Shown here piece after piece: positions 62,425-64,000 of a DNA stretch of 64,000 bases (position 1 is its first letter; each line of letters begins with the position of its first letter). This DNA is from Alteribacillus sp. YIM 98480. GTDB lineage: Bacteria; Bacillota; Bacilli; Bacillales; Marinococcaceae. Position numbers and translations under genes: made by a program. The notes under the pieces are model-generated. The model worked only from the letters and a program-made list of their open reading frames with translations. It did no database searches and was not told the origin of the DNA. Location: the NCBI RefSeq assembly GCF_009765375.1, contig NZ_VTOK01000015.1, positions 58,969-122,968 on the forward strand, written 5' to 3'.

Positions 62425-62456
62425 AGGGCTGTTCTAGCAATAGAGCAGCCCTTTTT
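62425..62456 (+). terminator. Terminator of the GsiB-like gene
   Basis: 12-bp stem AGGGCTGTTCTA/TAGAGCAGCCCT (one wobble), loop GCAA, then TTTTT. Confidence 0.92.
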
Positions 62457-62459
62457 ATG

Positions 62460-62479
62460 TTAATCAATCGTTTGATTGA
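62460..62479. promoter_or_regulatory. Near-copy of the 15094 palindrome
   Basis: TTAATCAATCGTTTGATTGA is 18/20 identical to the perfect palindrome after ald, and again lies just downstream of a gene. No gene follows for 270 bp. Confidence 0.4.
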
Positions 62480-62639
62480 CAGTAATAAGAGCATGGATGC
62501 TTTTTGAAGAAACCCTTGTTTTTAGGAGAAAGATTAAGGAGGAATTCGGGATGTGCTTCATTCTGTGAGAGTAGCATATGTGGAGAAAGTACTAATTCTG
62601 CGGTTCGAAGAGCAAGGGACGCATTCTATAACACTTCTT

Positions 62640-62720
62640 TGAAAAACTTTGCTTACTGCTAAGTCCTTATGGTGAATGCCATATACTTTGATCCTTTAAC
62701 AAAGTTAAACCTTCCGAAAA
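62640..62720 (+). repeat. Dispersed intergenic repeat, diverged copy
   Basis: TGAAAAACTTTGCTTACTGC, TAAGTCCTTATGGTGAA and CTTTGATCCTTTAACAAAGT followed by TAAACCTTCC match the family order. The central AGTTTTTC arm is lost. Confidence 0.7.
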
Positions 62721-62721
62721 T

Positions 62722-62751
62722 ATAAAATAAGCCCCGCTTTCTCAACGGGGC
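62722..62751 (-). terminator. Terminator of the YeaQ/YmgE-type gene
   Basis: GCCCCG/CGGGGC stem followed on the minus strand by TTATTTTAT, just beyond the stop at 62757. Confidence 0.82.
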
Positions 62752-62756
62752 ACGCC

Positions 62757-63005
62757 TTATTTTCTAATAGCTTTTAAAATCAAACTTAAAATCGCAATAA
62801 AAATAATGGCACCTAAAAGAGCAGGAAAAATAGCCATTCCACCAACGGACGGCCCCCATGCTCCAAAAAGATTACCGCCAATCCACGCACCAACGACGCC
62901 CGCTACAATATTGCCAATGATTCCGCCGGGCACATCTTTCCCAAGAATAACGCCTGCCAGCCAGCCGATCAGACCTCCAATAATTAAAAATAGTATAAGT
63001 CCCAT
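62757..63005 (-). CDS. GlsB/YeaQ/YmgE family small membrane protein
   Basis: 82 residues, three hydrophobic Gly-rich helices (I-I-G-G-L-I-G-W-L-A-G-V-I-L-G, G-I-I-G-N-I-V-A-G-V-V-G-A-W-I-G-G and a C-terminal helix). This is the transglycosylase-associated/YmgE family of stress-response membrane proteins of unknown mechanism. It is close to the KGG stress gene, both probably in the general stress group. Confidence 0.9.
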   Translation of the reverse strand: MGLILFLIIGGLIGWLAGVILGKDVPGGIIGNIVAGVVGAWIGGNLFGAWGPSVGGMAIFPALLGAIIFIAILSLILKAIRK

Positions 63006-63181
63006 ACAGATCAGCCTCTCTTTCGTTTTTGATTAGAAATTGTTTCGTTGATGTTTTTCCCCAATGATTTGCTCGTTAATCTTATTGTTTTTCATAGATT
63101 TAGATATAATCATGCTTGTTAGACCGATCCTGGCTTGATAAATCGTTATATATCGCTTTTGGATTTCCATTTATTTTCCAT

Positions 63182-63273
63182 TACTAGCCGTTGGAAGCGA
63201 AATACTAGCCGTGCGAACCCATTTACTAGCCAAACTTCGGCATTTACTAGCCGTAAAACGGAAAATACTAGCC
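63182..63273 (+). repeat. 21-bp-phased array D: five TACTAGCC motifs
   Basis: Motif starts are at 63182, 63203, 63224, 63245 and 63266, exactly 21 bp apart, all TACTAGCC. The centre differs from arrays A-C (AGCC instead of CGCC) in every unit, as if the array evolved as a block. No NERD gene is next to it in the window. Confidence 0.9.
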
Positions 63274-63319
63274 AAACCAAATACTGTGGGATTTTTCGCG
63301 GGGCCAGACCCAGAAATGG

Positions 63320-63398
63320 TAGAAAAACTCGGCTTGCCTCCGATTCCTTTTGGTCATATACTTGATCCTTTAGTAAAGTTTAATTTTCCTAAAGGATA
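63320..63398 (+). repeat. Dispersed intergenic repeat, ~80 bp copy
   Basis: TAGAAAAACTCGGCTTGCC, CTTGATCCTTTAG and CCTAAAGGAT blocks match the 27071 copy; about 20 bp of the centre are missing. Lies 47 bp after array D. Confidence 0.78.
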
Positions 63399-63423
63399 AA
63401 AAAGAAGCCCCAAAAAGGAGCCT
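63397..63423 (-). terminator. Terminator of the acidic repeat protein gene
   Basis: On the minus strand AGGCTCC/GGGGCTT stem (wobble pairs) with TTTTT loop, followed by CTTTTTT, about 25 bp after the stop codon. Confidence 0.75.
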
Positions 63424-63448
63424 CTCTATTTTGTGTCATTATATTAAA

Positions 63449-64000
63449 TTATTCTTCTTCGCCGCCATCTTCATCAGAGGATCCTTCTGTAGAAAGCTCT
63501 ACTACTTCCGGATTTATGATTTGGATATATTGCTCTGCTTCAACATTTGTATCAATTTCAGTATTGCTCTCTGCTTCTGTTGTTTCTTCTTCCTCAGTTG
63601 CATCCTCATCTTCTTCTACTGCTTCTTCATCTTCTGTTGCTTCTTCGTCTTCTTCTACTGCTTCTTCATCTTCTGTTGCTTCTTCGTCTTCTTCTACCGC
63701 TTCTTCATCTTCTGTTGCTTCTTCGTCTTCTTCTACCGCTTCCTCATCTTCTGTTGCTTCTTCGTCTTCTTCTACTGCTTCTTCATCTTCTGTCGCTTCT
63801 TCGGCTTCTTCTACCGCTTCTTCATCTTCTGTTGCTTCTTCGTCTTCTTCTACCGCTTCCTCATCTTCTGTTGCTTCTTCGTCTTCTTCTACTGCTTCTT
63901 CATCTTCTGTTGCTTCTTCGTCTTCTTCTACCGCTTCTTCATCTTCTGTTGCTTCTTCGTCTTCTTCTACTGCTTCCTCATCTTCTGTTGCTTCTTCGTC
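63449..64000 (-). CDS. Acidic tandem-repeat protein, C-terminal part (partial)
   Basis: Open frame of 183 codons entering from the right edge and ending at 63449. From 64000 to about 63617 it consists of nearly ten copies of a 13-residue unit V-E-E-D-E-E-A-T-E-D-E-E-A (39 bp). One copy has Asp replaced by Ala. A unique tail follows (N-T-E-I-D-T-N-V-E-A-E-Q-Y-I-Q-I-I-N-P-E-V-V) and a Glu-rich end. Extremely acidic and probably unstructured. Its N-terminus is outside, so secretion or a folded domain cannot be judged. Family not recognised. Confidence 0.8.
   Translation of the reverse strand, partial: DEEATEDEEAVEEDEEATEDEEAVEEDEEATEDEEAVEEDEEATEDEEAVEEDEEATEDEEAVEEAEEATEDEEAVEEDEEATEDEEAVEEDEEATEDEEAVEEDEEATEDEEAVEEDEEATEDEEAVEEDEDATEEEETTEAESNTEIDTNVEAEQYIQIINPEVVELSTEGSSDEDGGEEE
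63617..64000 (-). repeat. 39-bp coding tandem repeat, about ten units
   Basis: Near-identical 39-bp units inside the acidic protein gene, differing mainly at third positions (ACC/ACT, TCA/TCC on the plus strand). Continues past the window edge. Confidence 0.92.

Overview
The window looks like chromosomal DNA of a Gram-positive, low-to-moderate G+C Bacillaceae bacterium, probably a halophilic or alkaliphilic one. Signs of this are strong AGGAGG-type ribosome sites with ATG/GTG/TTG starts, a ypmR-ypmS pair, PucR and LytTR regulators, S-layer homology domains, a Gram-positive Tad pilus locus, a GsiB-like KGG protein, a BCCT osmolyte transporter and two NhaC-type antiporters. No rRNA, tRNA, CRISPR array, prophage or intact insertion sequence was recognised.

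Layout. 1-3.4 kb: a tripartite tricarboxylate transporter (tctC-tctB, first codons of tctA), a dead PemK/MazF-like toxin and an RpiR regulator. 3.4-15.1 kb: a sigma-54-controlled amine or omega-amino-acid catabolic region. It has two class III aminotransferases, an NhaC-type antiporter, a PAS/AAA+ enhancer-binding activator, a C45 acyltransferase/hydrolase, an aldehyde dehydrogenase, a GNAT protein and alanine dehydrogenase. Three -24/-12 promoters and two copies of a candidate enhancer motif are visible. 15.4-19 kb: small membrane proteins, a Fur-box-preceded DUF2325 operon and a PRC-barrel protein. 19.1-20.8 kb: a NERD-domain gene tightly flanked by three arrays of exactly five motifs at exactly 21-bp period; a fourth array lies at 63.2 kb. 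20.8-26.8 kb: a head-to-head pair of truncated genes (aminotransferase and sigma-54 activator) joined at a deletion scar, then sigma-54-promoted agmatine deiminase, an amino acid permease and a second NhaC antiporter. 27-32.3 kb: a CoA-transferase with a LytTR regulator and candidate paired binding sites, ypmR-ypmS and an SLH protein.

32.5-46.6 kb: a nearly complete reductive pyrimidine degradation locus. It encodes beta-ureidopropionase, PreT, PreA, dihydropyrimidinase, an NCS1 permease and an orphan 74-residue protein. Two divergent PucR regulators, a YhdT plus sodium symporter pair and a beta-alanine-type aminotransferase follow. 46.9-54.5 kb: a full tad pilus operon with the Flp pilin gene set off by a strong terminator. 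55.4-59.6 kb: a GAF/LuxR regulator next to a doubly broken molybdopterin oxidoreductase. 59.7-64 kb: a BCCT transporter, a DUF421 protein, small stress proteins and the C-terminus of an acidic 13-residue-repeat protein.

The likely common theme is nitrogen and carbon scavenging from amines, agmatine and pyrimidines. Pyruvate-type transamination with alanine dehydrogenase recycling, and omega-amino-acid aminotransferases joining the pyrimidine and amine branches, would tie these genes together; this is inference. The most unusual features are the 21-bp-phased arrays around a nuclease-related gene that appears to lack a normal start codon, and a separate ~85-100 bp intergenic repeat family present in at least six copies.
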